A stretch of 64,000 bases of DNA from Microbacterium sp. H1-D42 (lineage in GTDB: Bacteria; Actinomycetota; Actinomycetes; Actinomycetales; Microbacteriaceae). The translations under genes and the position numbers were made by a program. This document shows, piece by piece, positions 1 through 7,217 of the stretch. The stretch lies in assembly GCF_022637555.1 (NCBI RefSeq), contig NZ_CP093342.1, positions 1 through 64,000 of the forward strand, in the 5' to 3' direction. The notes below the pieces were generated by a model. That model made no database searches and was not told where the DNA came from. It worked only from the letters and a program-made list of their open reading frames with translations. How positions within the stretch are numbered: position 1 is the stretch's first letter; the number at the start of each line of letters is the position of its first letter.

Positions 1-488
1 GCGTGCGCGATCGCCATCACTGTGCCCCGCTCGGCCCGAGCGGTGACGCGCAGGTCGCTCGGCAGGTCGCTCTCAGCGACCGCGAGGGAGTGGTAGCGAC
101 CCGCCGCGAACGGAGAGCGGATGCCCGCGAACAGGCCCGCCCCGTCATGGGACACCTGCGAGACCATCCCGTGCATGAGCTCGGGCGCGCGCGAGACGGT
201 GCCGCCGAACGCCTCGCCGATGGCCTGGTGCCCGAGGCAGACGCCCAGCAGGGGCATCCGCGCGTCCGCTGCCAGCCGCACCACCTCTATCGACGCACCG
301 GCGTCTGCGGGCGTGCCTGGCCCAGGCGAGATCATCACGGCATCATGCGACCTCAGCAGCGTCGGCCAGTCAGCACCCGACGCGTCAGCCTCGACCATCG
401 TGACCTCGGCGCCGAGTTCGCGCAGGTAGCCGATCAGGGTGTGCACGAAGCTGTCGTGGTTGTCGACCACGAGCACGCGCACGCTCAT
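1..488 (-). CDS. pabA/trpG: Anthranilate/aminodeoxychorismate synthase component II (glutamine amidotransferase), 3' end cut off
   Basis: This class I glutamine amidotransferase subunit supplies ammonia from glutamine for anthranilate or 4-amino-4-deoxychorismate synthesis. The N-terminal 162 residues are present: VDNHDSF near residue 8, the oxyanion-loop motif SPGPGTP at 54-60, the nucleophile elbow GVCLGHQAIG with Cys84, and RYHSL near 131. The catalytic His-x-Glu near the C terminus lies outside the window, so the gene is partial. Its ATG overlaps the stop of the upstream small membrane gene (ATGA, 485-488), indicating translational coupling. Sequence alone does not separate TrpG from PabA. 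The neighbourhood (sortase, crgA) matches the pabA-like gene found beside the actinobacterial pknB/crgA locus. Confidence 0.9.
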   Translation of the reverse strand, partial: MSVRVLVVDNHDSFVHTLIGYLRELGAEVTMVEADASGADWPTLLRSHDAVMISPGPGTPADAGASIEVVRLAADARMPLLGVCLGHQAIGEAFGGTVSRAPELMHGMVSQVSHDGAGLFAGIRSPFAAGRYHSLAVAESDLPSDLRVTARAERGTVMAIAH

Positions 489-640
489 TCCAGATCGACC
501 TCGGCGGGAAGCACGTACGGGCTGATCCACGGGAAGACGTAGAAGAAGAGGGCATAGAGCACGGCGGCGGCGAGCACCAGAAGAATGAGCACTCGCACCC
601 ACCATGGGCCGGGCAGCAGGCGCCACAGGGCGGCGTACAT
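485..640 (-). CDS. Small single-pass membrane protein
   Basis: This 51-residue ORF has a strong hydrophobic segment at about residues 15-37 (VRVLILLVLAAAVLYALFF) and a short C-terminal tail ending in AEVDLE. It is coupled at both ends: its ATG overlaps the sortase stop (TGATG at 638-642) and its stop overlaps the pabA/trpG start (ATGA). Overlap on both sides, plus a credible membrane segment, supports a real gene. I do not recognise a characterised family. Small membrane proteins of this kind commonly lie between sortase E and the amidotransferase in related actinobacteria. A role with the sortase or the divisome is only a guess. Confidence 0.75.
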   Translation of the reverse strand: MYAALWRLLPGPWWVRVLILLVLAAAVLYALFFYVFPWISPYVLPAEVDLE

Positions 641-1455
641 CAGCGGACTCCTTCGGCGGACTGGCCGGCTTCGGCAGACGGGGTGGCGACCTCGACGGAT
701 GCCAGCGATGCCGGCGGCCCCTCGGCTCGGGGCTGGAACGATTCGAACAGGCCGTACGCGACGATGCGCTCGGCAAGTGAGTACAGGGGCGAGCAGGCGG
801 TCAGGGTGATATAGCGCTCACCGGTCTGGGCCTGCGGCATCTGCGGCACATCCAGCAGCACGTCGACCGCGGTCGGCTGGACGTACTCGAGCGTGCGGAA
901 CCGGTAGGTGTACCAGCCCTCGGACGTCTCGACGACGATCGCGTCGTTCAGCTTGAGTTTGTCGATCTGATTGAACGGCTTGCCCCACGTGGTGCGGTGC
1001 CCTGCGAGGGAGAAGTTGCCGACCTCGCCCGGCATCTTGGACTGCTCGTACAGTCCGATCCCGATCGTGTCGAGGGTGCGCGCGCGGCTGGTGCCACCCG
1101 CGACGTGCACGTTGTAGTCGTCGCCGAAACGGGGGATGTGCATGTTCGCGAAGATCTCCGCGTCAGCGGGATGCGGCAGGATCGGCGGCTCGTAGACGGG
1201 CTCACCCTCGGATTCGGAGACGGGCGGCGGCACGGGCGCTGGTGCGGCGGCCCACTGCTGCGAGAGCTCGTCCCCCTTGGCATTGTTCTCGGCGCCGATG
1301 ATGATGTCGCCGATCCACATCTGCCATGAGGCGAACAGCAGCACGATGACGCCGGCGGTGAGCATGAGCTCGCCCAGGACGCTGACGACGGTCGCCCTGG
1401 AGCGGGTTCGCCCCGACACGCGGCGCGACCGCCGAGCTGACCGATCCTCGTGCAT
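640..1455 (-). CDS. srtE: Class E sortase (transpeptidase for LAXTG-type proteins)
   Basis: This membrane-anchored cysteine transpeptidase should cleave LAXTG sorting signals and attach surface proteins to the cell wall. The 271-residue protein has a basic cytoplasmic N terminus, one membrane segment at about 22-45, a proline-rich linker at 70-95, and a C-terminal sortase domain. The catalytic set is visible: His153 in LAGHRTTWG, Cys221 in TLTACSP and Arg230 in LAERIV. TLTAC matches the sortase TLxTC-type motif. It is the first gene of an overlapping minus-strand operon and diverges from crgA across 36 bp. Two likely substrates occur in this window, at 46648-49218 (LATTG) and 62739-64000 (LAITG). 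Confidence 0.93.
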   Translation of the reverse strand: MHEDRSARRSRRVSGRTRSRATVVSVLGELMLTAGVIVLLFASWQMWIGDIIIGAENNAKGDELSQQWAAAPAPVPPPVSESEGEPVYEPPILPHPADAEIFANMHIPRFGDDYNVHVAGGTSRARTLDTIGIGLYEQSKMPGEVGNFSLAGHRTTWGKPFNQIDKLKLNDAIVVETSEGWYTYRFRTLEYVQPTAVDVLLDVPQMPQAQTGERYITLTACSPLYSLAERIVAYGLFESFQPRAEGPPASLASVEVATPSAEAGQSAEGVR

Positions 1456-1478
1456 AGGGAAAGTCTATTCACCCCCGC

Positions 1479-1484
1479 TAGACT
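1479..1484 (+). promoter_or_regulatory. -10 element of crgA (leaderless)
   Basis: TAGACT lies 7 nt before the crgA ATG at 1492, which places the transcription start at or next to the start codon. No Shine-Dalgarno sequence fits in between, so a leaderless mRNA is likely. The same TANNNT-N6/7-RTG arrangement recurs at other genes in the window. Confidence 0.5.
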
Positions 1485-1491
1485 GACTCGC

Positions 1492-1731
1492 ATGGCACGA
1501 TCCCGCGTACCCGAAGAACCCGTCGAGCGCCCCGAGGGCACTGATGACGCACCCAACGCCGTGTGGTTCAAGCCCGTCATGGTCGGCTTCATGCTGCTCG
1601 GACTGGCCTGGATCCTGGTCTACTACATCTCGGGCTCGAAGTACCCGATCCCCGGGCTCGACGCCTGGAACCTCGGCATCGGCCTCGGCATCGCGCTGAT
1701 CGGCTTCCTTATGACCACCCGCTGGCGCTGA
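1492..1731 (+). CDS. crgA: Cell division protein CrgA
   Basis: CrgA is an actinobacterial septum regulator that interacts with FtsZ and other divisome components. This copy is 79 residues, with an acidic/polar N terminus and two membrane segments at about 25-42 and 56-74. The two-helix topology, length and position beside sortase and rhomboid genes match the family. An in-frame ATG upstream at 1450 would run through the divergent promoter region. The MARSRV start at 1492 was preferred because TAGACT sits 7 nt upstream and the encoded N terminus is family-like. A hairpin terminator follows at 1751-1785. Confidence 0.92.
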   Translation: MARSRVPEEPVERPEGTDDAPNAVWFKPVMVGFMLLGLAWILVYYISGSKYPIPGLDAWNLGIGLGIALIGFLMTTRWR

Positions 1732-1750
1732 CGCCGGCATCTGACTGCGC

Positions 1751-1785
1751 GACGCCCTCTCACCACGGTGAGGGGGCGTCGTTCT
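1751..1785 (+). terminator. Rho-independent-like terminator after crgA
   Basis: A 13-bp stem (GACGCCCTCTCAC with GTGAGGGGGCGTC, one mismatch) closes a 4-nt loop and is followed by GTTCT. It lies 20 nt after the crgA stop, between convergent crgA and the rhomboid gene. Confidence 0.7.
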
Positions 1786-1796
1786 ATCCCCAGGCA

Positions 1797-1870
1797 GTTG
1801 TTAACAACGGGGATGACCTGTGAATAACAACGGTGTAATTCTCCCCATCTGTGGAGAGACCTGTGGATAA
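1797..1870. promoter_or_regulatory. DnaA-box-like cluster outside oriC
   Basis: The gap between the crgA terminator and the rhomboid stop contains TTGTTAACAA (1798-1807), TGTGAATAA (about 1819-1827, one mismatch to the DnaA box) and a perfect TGTGGATAA (1862-1870). The combination resembles oriC at 24962-24990, where TGTTAACAACTGTGG is followed by TGTGGATAA. A DnaA-titration or secondary binding site is an inference from sequence only. Confidence 0.45.
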
Positions 1871-1902
1871 CTCTGCGCGTCGGGGTGCTCCGGCGAGGAG
1901 GA

Positions 1903-2790
1903 TCAGCCGAAGACGCCGGCGCTGATCAGCGCCGGCGGCACGAAGGCGGTGATCGCGATGAGCACCAGCACGAGGGCGACGAGGATGCTGATCTGCGCCG
2001 TTCGCTGGTCGCGACGCTTCGTGCGCGTGAAGACGTAGGCAACAGCCGCGCCGACGATCGCGCCGCCGAGGTGGGCCTGCCACGAGATGCCGCCGACGAA
2101 CAGGCCGAAGGCGAAGTTGAGCCCCAGCACCACGAGGATGCCCGTGACGTTGCCGCCGATGTGGCGGCCGATGATCAGCAGGGCAGCCATCAGGCCGAAG
2201 ATGGCCCCAGAGGCACCGACCGTCGCGGTGGTGGGCGCGAGGCAGGCCACGGCCACCGAGCCGCCGAAGCCGCTGATCAGGTACAGCGCGAGAAAGCGCC
2301 AGCGGCCCAGCATCGGCTCGAGCACCTTGCCCAGCATCCACAGCGCGAGCATGTTGAGGCCGAGGTGGATGAACCCGCCGTGCACCAGCAGCACGGTGAG
2401 CATGCGCCACGGCTCGAACGGGAAGCCGGACAGGTCTGGGTAGAGATACACCGGCGCGAATTGCAGCGCGCGGGTGATGAAGACGCCGATGCCAGGCAGC
2501 ATCTGCAGCAGACTCACGGCCGCGGTGATCGCGATGATCGCGTAGGTCACCAGCGGTCGCCCGTCGGCGGCGATGGACCCGCCCCAGCGGCGGGAGGCCT
2601 TGCGCTGCGCCGGTGTCTGCGCCTTGCGCATGTCCTTCATGCACTCAGGGCAGATGACGCCCACGGGCGCCTGCGTCTGGCACTCGGGGCAGATCGTGCG
2701 CATGCAGCGCTGGCAGAGCACGAAGCTCTGCCGATCCGGATGCCGGTAGCAGAAGTTCTCTCGATTGCGCGTGAGGTCTGGGTTCGTCAT
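1903..2790 (-). CDS. Rhomboid-family intramembrane serine protease with N-terminal zinc ribbon
   Basis: This enzyme cleaves transmembrane helices inside the bilayer. The 295-residue protein starts with a cysteine-rich cytoplasmic region (Cys at 14, 26, 29, 34, 37, 47 and 50) typical of a zinc-ribbon or B-box-like module. Six or seven membrane helices follow. The catalytic dyad is visible as Ser194 in GASGAIFG and His240 in WQAHLGG, and HGGFIHLGLNM near 137-147 carries the conserved loop residues. It lies 45 bp downstream of ppiA on the same strand and may be cotranscribed with it. The natural substrates are unknown. Confidence 0.93.
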   Translation of the reverse strand: MTNPDLTRNRENFCYRHPDRQSFVLCQRCMRTICPECQTQAPVGVICPECMKDMRKAQTPAQRKASRRWGGSIAADGRPLVTYAIIAITAAVSLLQMLPGIGVFITRALQFAPVYLYPDLSGFPFEPWRMLTVLLVHGGFIHLGLNMLALWMLGKVLEPMLGRWRFLALYLISGFGGSVAVACLAPTTATVGASGAIFGLMAALLIIGRHIGGNVTGILVVLGLNFAFGLFVGGISWQAHLGGAIVGAAVAYVFTRTKRRDQRTAQISILVALVLVLIAITAFVPPALISAGVFG

Positions 2791-2835
2791 CCGGATCGGC
2801 CAGTGCTGTCGTCAGTGCTGTCGTGACGTCTGTCG

Positions 2836-3393
2836 TCAGGCGGCGACGATGTCGATCGACTGCAGCACGACCGGCTCGATCGGGCGGTCGCCCGCAGCGG
2901 TCGGAACGGCCGAGATCGCGTCGACGACGGCCTTCGAGGCGTCATCGGCGACCTCGCCGAAGATCGTGTGCTTGCCCTGCAGCCACGGCGTCGGGTCGGT
3001 GGTGATGAAGAACTGCGAGCCGTTGGTCCCCTCGGCCTGACCGGTGATGGCATTGCGGCGCAGGCCGGCGTTGGCCATGGCGAGGATGTAGGGCTCGTTG
3101 AAGCCCAGCTCCATGTTGATCTCGTCGTTGAAGTTGTAGCCGGGACCGCCGACACCCTGACCGAGCGGGTCGCCGCCCTGGATCATGAAGTTCGGGATGA
3201 TGCGGTGGAACACGACGTCCTTGTACAGCGGGCCCTCACCGGGCTTGCCAGTGGCCGGGTCGGTCCAGTCCTTCGAGCCGTCAGCCAGGCCGACGAAGTT
3301 CGCGACGGTGTTCGGGGCATGGTCGCCGAACAGGTTGATGACGATGTCACCGTGGTTGGTGTGCAGGGTTGCGACATGAGAAGCGTGAGCCAT
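2836..3393 (-). CDS. ppiA: Peptidyl-prolyl cis-trans isomerase, cyclophilin type
   Basis: This enzyme speeds cis-trans isomerisation of X-Pro bonds. The 185-residue protein is a single cyclophilin domain with HTNHGDIVINLFGDHAPNTV at the N terminus, the active-site stretch FHRIIPNFMIQGGDP, NGSQFFITT and WLQGKHTIFGEV. There is no signal peptide, so it should be cytosolic. The reading frame stays open upstream to about 3453, but the MAHASHV start at 3393 gives a family-like N terminus. The gene sits between a rhomboid gene and a divergent membrane-protein gene, the usual place for ppiA near actinobacterial gyrA. Confidence 0.95.
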   Translation of the reverse strand: MAHASHVATLHTNHGDIVINLFGDHAPNTVANFVGLADGSKDWTDPATGKPGEGPLYKDVVFHRIIPNFMIQGGDPLGQGVGGPGYNFNDEINMELGFNEPYILAMANAGLRRNAITGQAEGTNGSQFFITTDPTPWLQGKHTIFGEVADDASKAVVDAISAVPTAAGDRPIEPVVLQSIDIVAA

Positions 3394-3531
3394 GCTTTCA
3401 TTCTCGCAGAGCAGGTTCTGAATCGGCCGCGTATTCTTACGCCTACAGCGCATCCGCGCCAGACCCTGCTGGTACTCAGTCTGGTCTGGTTAGATGTTTC
3501 GTGAACGGACTCCGACCGACGGGAGAGCAAC

Positions 3532-4035
3532 GTGAATGTCAGCCGCAAGCGCAAGAAGGAACTGCGCCAGCTTCAGAACGACGCAGGACGACTCTGGGAG
3601 TCGCAGCAGGTTCTGGTCGGCCAGGCCAGTGACATCGCCCGTGAGGCAGGTCGTCAACTCGGCAACTTCAACCGGGAGCAGGTCGTGCCGGCCGTGCAGG
3701 AATCGTACGAGCGCCATGTCGCGCCGACGGTGAACCGCGGGATGAAGGTCGGCAAGCAGGTCGTCGACGAGCGGGTCGTCCCGATCGTCGGTGGCGTTGT
3801 CGGCACCGCGCTGACCGCGTGGGATGTCGCGAACCGGAAGCGTCAGAACTACACCGGCGGCGGTCGCGCCGTCGTCGTCGAGCCGCAGAAGAAGGGCATG
3901 GGCCTCGGCTCGGTCATCGCCCTTGTGCTCGGTGTCGCCGCCGCAGTCGGCGTCGTCGTCGCGGCCTGGCAGGCGCTGCGTGCCGATGATGAACTCTGGG
4001 TCGCCGACGACCCGCTTTCGCCTCCCAACGCGTGA
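3532..4035 (+). CDS. Conserved-looking single-pass membrane protein, function unknown
   Basis: This 167-residue protein has a GTG start with a GGGAGAG ribosome-binding site at 3521-3527. The N-terminal 45 residues are very basic and glutamine-rich (MNVSRKRKKELRQLQNDAG) and likely helical. A weak hydrophobic stretch lies near 85-95 and a clear membrane segment at about 123-147 (GSVIALVLGVAAAVGVVVAAW). The tail is acidic and ends PLSPPNA. No enzymatic motif is visible. The stop overlaps the GTG start of the next gene (GTGA at 4032-4035), so the two are coupled. A TTAGAT element near 3489 could be the -10 of this unit. Confidence 0.8.
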   Translation: MNVSRKRKKELRQLQNDAGRLWESQQVLVGQASDIAREAGRQLGNFNREQVVPAVQESYERHVAPTVNRGMKVGKQVVDERVVPIVGGVVGTALTAWDVANRKRQNYTGGGRAVVVEPQKKGMGLGSVIALVLGVAAAVGVVVAAWQALRADDELWVADDPLSPPNA

Positions 4036-4523
4036 GCACAGCGCTTCCGGAGCCTGACGACGCGCACGAGCGCGTGCGCTCTGCGGCTGCCGCTCGTGGT
4101 CTCGAGATCGAGATCCGCGAGCGGCCTGTGGCGCGCAGTCTGGCTGAGGCCGCTGAACTGCTCGGACTGCAGCCGTCGGACATCGTCAAGACGCTCGTCG
4201 TCAAGCGATCGGACGACACTTACCTGTTCGCCCTGGTGCCGGGCGGTCGGTCGATCTCGTGGCCGAAGCTGCGTGCCCTGGTCGGCGTGAACAAGCTGCG
4301 CCTGCCCGAGGCCGAACTGGCACTGGCCGCTACCGGATACGAGCGTGGAACGATCGTGCCGATCGGCAGCACCACCGACTGGCCGGTCTACGTCGACGAG
4401 ACGATCGTCGGTCGTCGCGTCGCCATGGGAGCCGGCACGCATGGCTACAGCCTGTTCGTCGACGCCGACGACCTGACCCGCGCCTACGACGCGACGGTCG
4501 CCGACATCTCCGTCCCGGAGTAG
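4032..4523 (+). CDS. ybaK: YbaK/EbsC-family aminoacyl-tRNA deacylase
   Basis: Proteins of this fold hydrolyse mischarged aminoacyl-tRNAs, often Cys-tRNA(Pro). This 163-residue protein shows the family pattern: DIVKTLVVKRSDDTYLFALVPG with the conserved lysine, a GVNKLRL segment, and the C-terminal glycine-rich GAGTHGYSLFVDADDL. The GTG start overlaps the preceding stop by 3 nt, which fixes it. The actual specificity (Cys, Ala or other) cannot be read from the sequence. Only 17 nt separate its stop from that of the convergent amidohydrolase. Confidence 0.88.
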   Translation: MSTALPEPDDAHERVRSAAAARGLEIEIRERPVARSLAEAAELLGLQPSDIVKTLVVKRSDDTYLFALVPGGRSISWPKLRALVGVNKLRLPEAELALAATGYERGTIVPIGSTTDWPVYVDETIVGRRVAMGAGTHGYSLFVDADDLTRAYDATVADISVPE

Positions 4524-4540
4524 CCCGCGCAGCCCACCGG

Positions 4541-5728
4541 TCAGCGTCGGAACAGCATCCGACCGCCGCCGACGACGAGTTCGCGCGGCAGGGTGCGCAC
4601 CAGGGCATCCATCGGGTTCTCGGCGTCGATCAGCACCACGTCGGCGCGCGAGCCCGCCGCGAGGTCGTTGCGCTCGACGCCGGCGAACGGCGCACCAAGA
4701 GAGGTCGCGAGCTCGACCACGCGCAGCAGGTCCTCATCGCGCGCGACCCCGCCACCGCGGGCGTACTGCCACGCGATGCCCATCAGGTCACCGGTGCCGT
4801 ACGGGCTCCACAGGTCGCGGATGCCGTCGGTGCCGAAGCCGTAGCGCACCCCCGCTTCGGCGAACTCGTGCAGATTCAACTGCGGCATGCGCAGCGGAGC
4901 GACCGTCGTCATGGTGATGTCGAGCTCGGCCATGGCCTGCAGCAGATCGCGGCGGTGCGCAGCATCCACCTCCACAATCGCGAAGCCATGTGCGATGTTG
5001 ACCCGACCCTCGAGACCCAGCCGACGAGTGCGGTCGATGATCAGGTCGAACTGGAACGCACCGAGCGACCCGCCGTCATGCAGATGGATGTCGATGCCGC
5101 AGCCGTGCTCAGCGGCCAGGGCGAAGATCGCATCGATCTGACCGACCGGGTCGCGGTCGATGCCGGCGGGGTCAAGCCCGCCGATGTGCTCAGCGCCCGC
5201 ACGCGCGGCGTCGGCGAGCAGCGGCAGCACACCAGGACGCCGCAGCACGCCGTCCTGCGGGAACGCCACGACCTCGCAGGCGAGTGCTCCGTCGTAGGCG
5301 GCCACCGCCTCGCGCACTGCCTCGATGCCGCGCAGGCCCAGTCCCAGATCGACGTCGACGTGCGTGCGGATCGCCGTCGTGCCGTGCCGCACGAATTCCC
5401 CGAGCACGTGCGCGGTGGTCTGGACGCTGGGGATCCCCAGTTCGTCGCGGCGGGCGCGCTCATGCCGGATGCGGCCGTCCGTCCCCGGCTCGCCGCCGTA
5501 GGACTGCCACGGCTTGCCCCACCACGACTTGTCCACGTGGGCGTGCGTGTTCACCAGGCCCGGCAGCGCCAGCATCCGACCGCCGTCGATCTCGTCGGGC
5601 GCCACGGGCGCATCCGACGCCGGCACCACCTCGCTGATCACCCCATCCGAGATCAGGATGTCGCTGATCGGTCCGCCCCATGGGCGGACGTTGCGGACGG
5701 CGGAGATGGGGGAGAGCGGCGCGACCAT
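4541..5728 (-). CDS. Amidohydrolase-family protein, cytosine-deaminase-like
   Basis: This 395-residue metal-dependent hydrolase resembles cytosine deaminase and related cyclic amidohydrolases. Metal-ligand motifs are visible in order: NTHAHVDK near residues 60-67, HLHDGG near 215, NIAHGFA near 243 and GTDGIRD near 300. The Lys after HAHVD and the later HxHD pattern fit the CodA group more than ureases or dihydroorotases. It is cytosolic, with no signal peptide. The substrate is not determined, and the neighbourhood (Nudix, USP, aminotransferase) does not define a pathway. Confidence 0.85.
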   Translation of the reverse strand: MVAPLSPISAVRNVRPWGGPISDILISDGVISEVVPASDAPVAPDEIDGGRMLALPGLVNTHAHVDKSWWGKPWQSYGGEPGTDGRIRHERARRDELGIPSVQTTAHVLGEFVRHGTTAIRTHVDVDLGLGLRGIEAVREAVAAYDGALACEVVAFPQDGVLRRPGVLPLLADAARAGAEHIGGLDPAGIDRDPVGQIDAIFALAAEHGCGIDIHLHDGGSLGAFQFDLIIDRTRRLGLEGRVNIAHGFAIVEVDAAHRRDLLQAMAELDITMTTVAPLRMPQLNLHEFAEAGVRYGFGTDGIRDLWSPYGTGDLMGIAWQYARGGGVARDEDLLRVVELATSLGAPFAGVERNDLAAGSRADVVLIDAENPMDALVRTLPRELVVGGGRMLFRR

Positions 5729-5757
5729 CCCTCCATCTTGGTCGCTCTGGTCGGTCT

Positions 5758-6186
5758 TCAGAGGATGCCAGCCATGCGCAAGGCGATGTCGACCAGCTTC
5801 ACGCGCTGCAGCTCTGCGACCTCATCGACGGTGAACCAGCCAGCCATGTCGGTCGAGCCGTTCTTCTCGAAGCGCAGCGCACCGCCGACGATCTCGGCGC
5901 GGTACAGGATGCGCAGCGTGTGCAGTGGCGTGTGGCTCTCGTCGCGCCGCACACGTCGAGAGGCGGGGATGACGCGGGAGTGGATGCCGAGGAGCTCGGT
6001 CGTCTCGATGTCGAAACCGGTCTCCTCACGCAGTTCGCGACGCACGGCGAGCTCGGGATCCTCGCCGTCTTCGAGCCCTCCGCCCGGCATGGTCCAGGCG
6101 ACGCGGCGGCCCTCGACCCACCGCGCCAGGAGCACCCGGTGGTCATCGTCCGTGATGACCCCGTAAGCGGCAACACGCAGGTCCAT
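5758..6186 (-). CDS. Nudix hydrolase
   Basis: Nudix enzymes hydrolyse nucleoside diphosphates linked to another moiety. The 142-residue protein carries a complete Nudix box: GGLEDGED followed by RRELREETGF, with all catalytic glutamates present. The frame is open 12 codons further upstream (to 6222), but MDLRVAAYG at 6186 is the natural start because the core beta strand begins immediately. It lies 29 bp upstream of the amidohydrolase in the same direction and may be cotranscribed. The substrate is unknown. Confidence 0.9.
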   Translation of the reverse strand: MDLRVAAYGVITDDDHRVLLARWVEGRRVAWTMPGGGLEDGEDPELAVRRELREETGFDIETTELLGIHSRVIPASRRVRRDESHTPLHTLRILYRAEIVGGALRFEKNGSTDMAGWFTVDEVAELQRVKLVDIALRMAGIL

Positions 6187-6296
6187 GGGTTCACAGTAGT
6201 CCCCCGAACGCGGGATGCCCATGTTTGCCGGGTCGCGAAATACTGCCCTCCCCGCCGAGATTCGCGGGCCGGGTCAGGGTGCGATGCGAACCTGCC

Positions 6297-7142
6297 TCAG
6301 CGCACGACCGCGGTGACCGTGGCCAGGCGCTGCAGCACCTCGTGGCTGATCGAGCCGAGCAGCAGTCGCCGCACGGTGCCGTGTCCGCGGCTGCCGACGA
6401 CGGTGAGGCGGGCGCTCTCGGCGAGCTCGTTGATGACCGCCGACGGGTATCCCTCGGCGACGGCCTCTTCGATCTCGATGCCGGGATACTGACTGCGCAG
6501 TCCCGCGATCGACAGCGCCAGGGACTCGCGGGCGTTCTGCTCCATGCCCTCCCGGTACGCCTGCGGCATGACCATCACCGCATTGCGCGGCGTCGCGATC
6601 GGCGTCCAGACGATGATCGCGGTGAGGGGCTCACCGAGGCGATCGGCCTCGGCTGCGGCGAAGGCGATTGCCGGCTCGGACGTCGGCGACCCATCGACAC
6701 CGACCACCACACCACTGCGCTCGCCCGTGATCTCGAAGTCCGGAACGACCACGACAGGGCTGGCCGAGGCGGCGGCGATACGGATGCCATGAGAGCCGCG
6801 CGCCGGGCCGTCACCAGGACCCCGGTAGTCGCTGCCGATGACGAGAAGCGCGGCGTGCTCGGATGCGTCAGTGAGCACCGAGACCGGATTGCCGCTCTCC
6901 ACACGGGTCGTGACGACAAGGTCGTCTGCGGCCACGCGCTCGGCTTCCTCGTTCAGAAGCTCCTGCGTGGCTGCCCACGCCGCCTCGAGGACACTGCCCT
7001 CGCCGACGTTTCCGACTGCGCCTCCGATCACTCCGATCAGTTCGAGCTGCTGTCTGCGGGCGATGGCCCGCGCTGCGGCCCAGTCGACAGCACGGCGGCT
7101 GCCCGAGGCCTCGGTGACTCCGACGATGATCTTCTCGGTCAT
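6297..7142 (-). CDS. Universal stress protein, two tandem Usp domains
   Basis: This protein carries two UspA-type alpha/beta domains, about residues 1-140 and 145-281. Domain 1 begins KIIVGVTEASGSRRAVDWAA and domain 2 begins GVVVGVDGSPTSEPAIAFAA. The second domain ends with the nucleotide-binding pattern VVGSRGHGTVRRLLLGSISHEVL, matching G-2x-G-9x-G(S/T), so ATP binding is likely there. The domain 1 equivalent (VIGSDYRGPGDGPARGSHG) is looser. The start at 7142 was chosen because GGAG lies 6 nt upstream. An in-frame ATG at 7154 is less well served. Probable role: stress adaptation; partners are not evident. Confidence 0.9.
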   Translation of the reverse strand: MTEKIIVGVTEASGSRRAVDWAAARAIARRQQLELIGVIGGAVGNVGEGSVLEAAWAATQELLNEEAERVAADDLVVTTRVESGNPVSVLTDASEHAALLVIGSDYRGPGDGPARGSHGIRIAAASASPVVVVPDFEITGERSGVVVGVDGSPTSEPAIAFAAAEADRLGEPLTAIIVWTPIATPRNAVMVMPQAYREGMEQNARESLALSIAGLRSQYPGIEIEEAVAEGYPSAVINELAESARLTVVGSRGHGTVRRLLLGSISHEVLQRLATVTAVVR

Positions 7143-7217
7143 TTCCGGCTCCATCTGTGGGGGACTTCCACTCTATTGATTCCGGCCAGGTCGCTGGTGG
7201 TTTCCGGCCGGAGGTAT

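Noticed and set aside
4259..6166. Long plus-strand frame of about 635 codons opposite the amidohydrolase and Nudix genes
   Set aside because: High-GC shadow of real minus-strand genes; composition is Arg/Asp/His-rich with no motif, and the minus-strand products match families.
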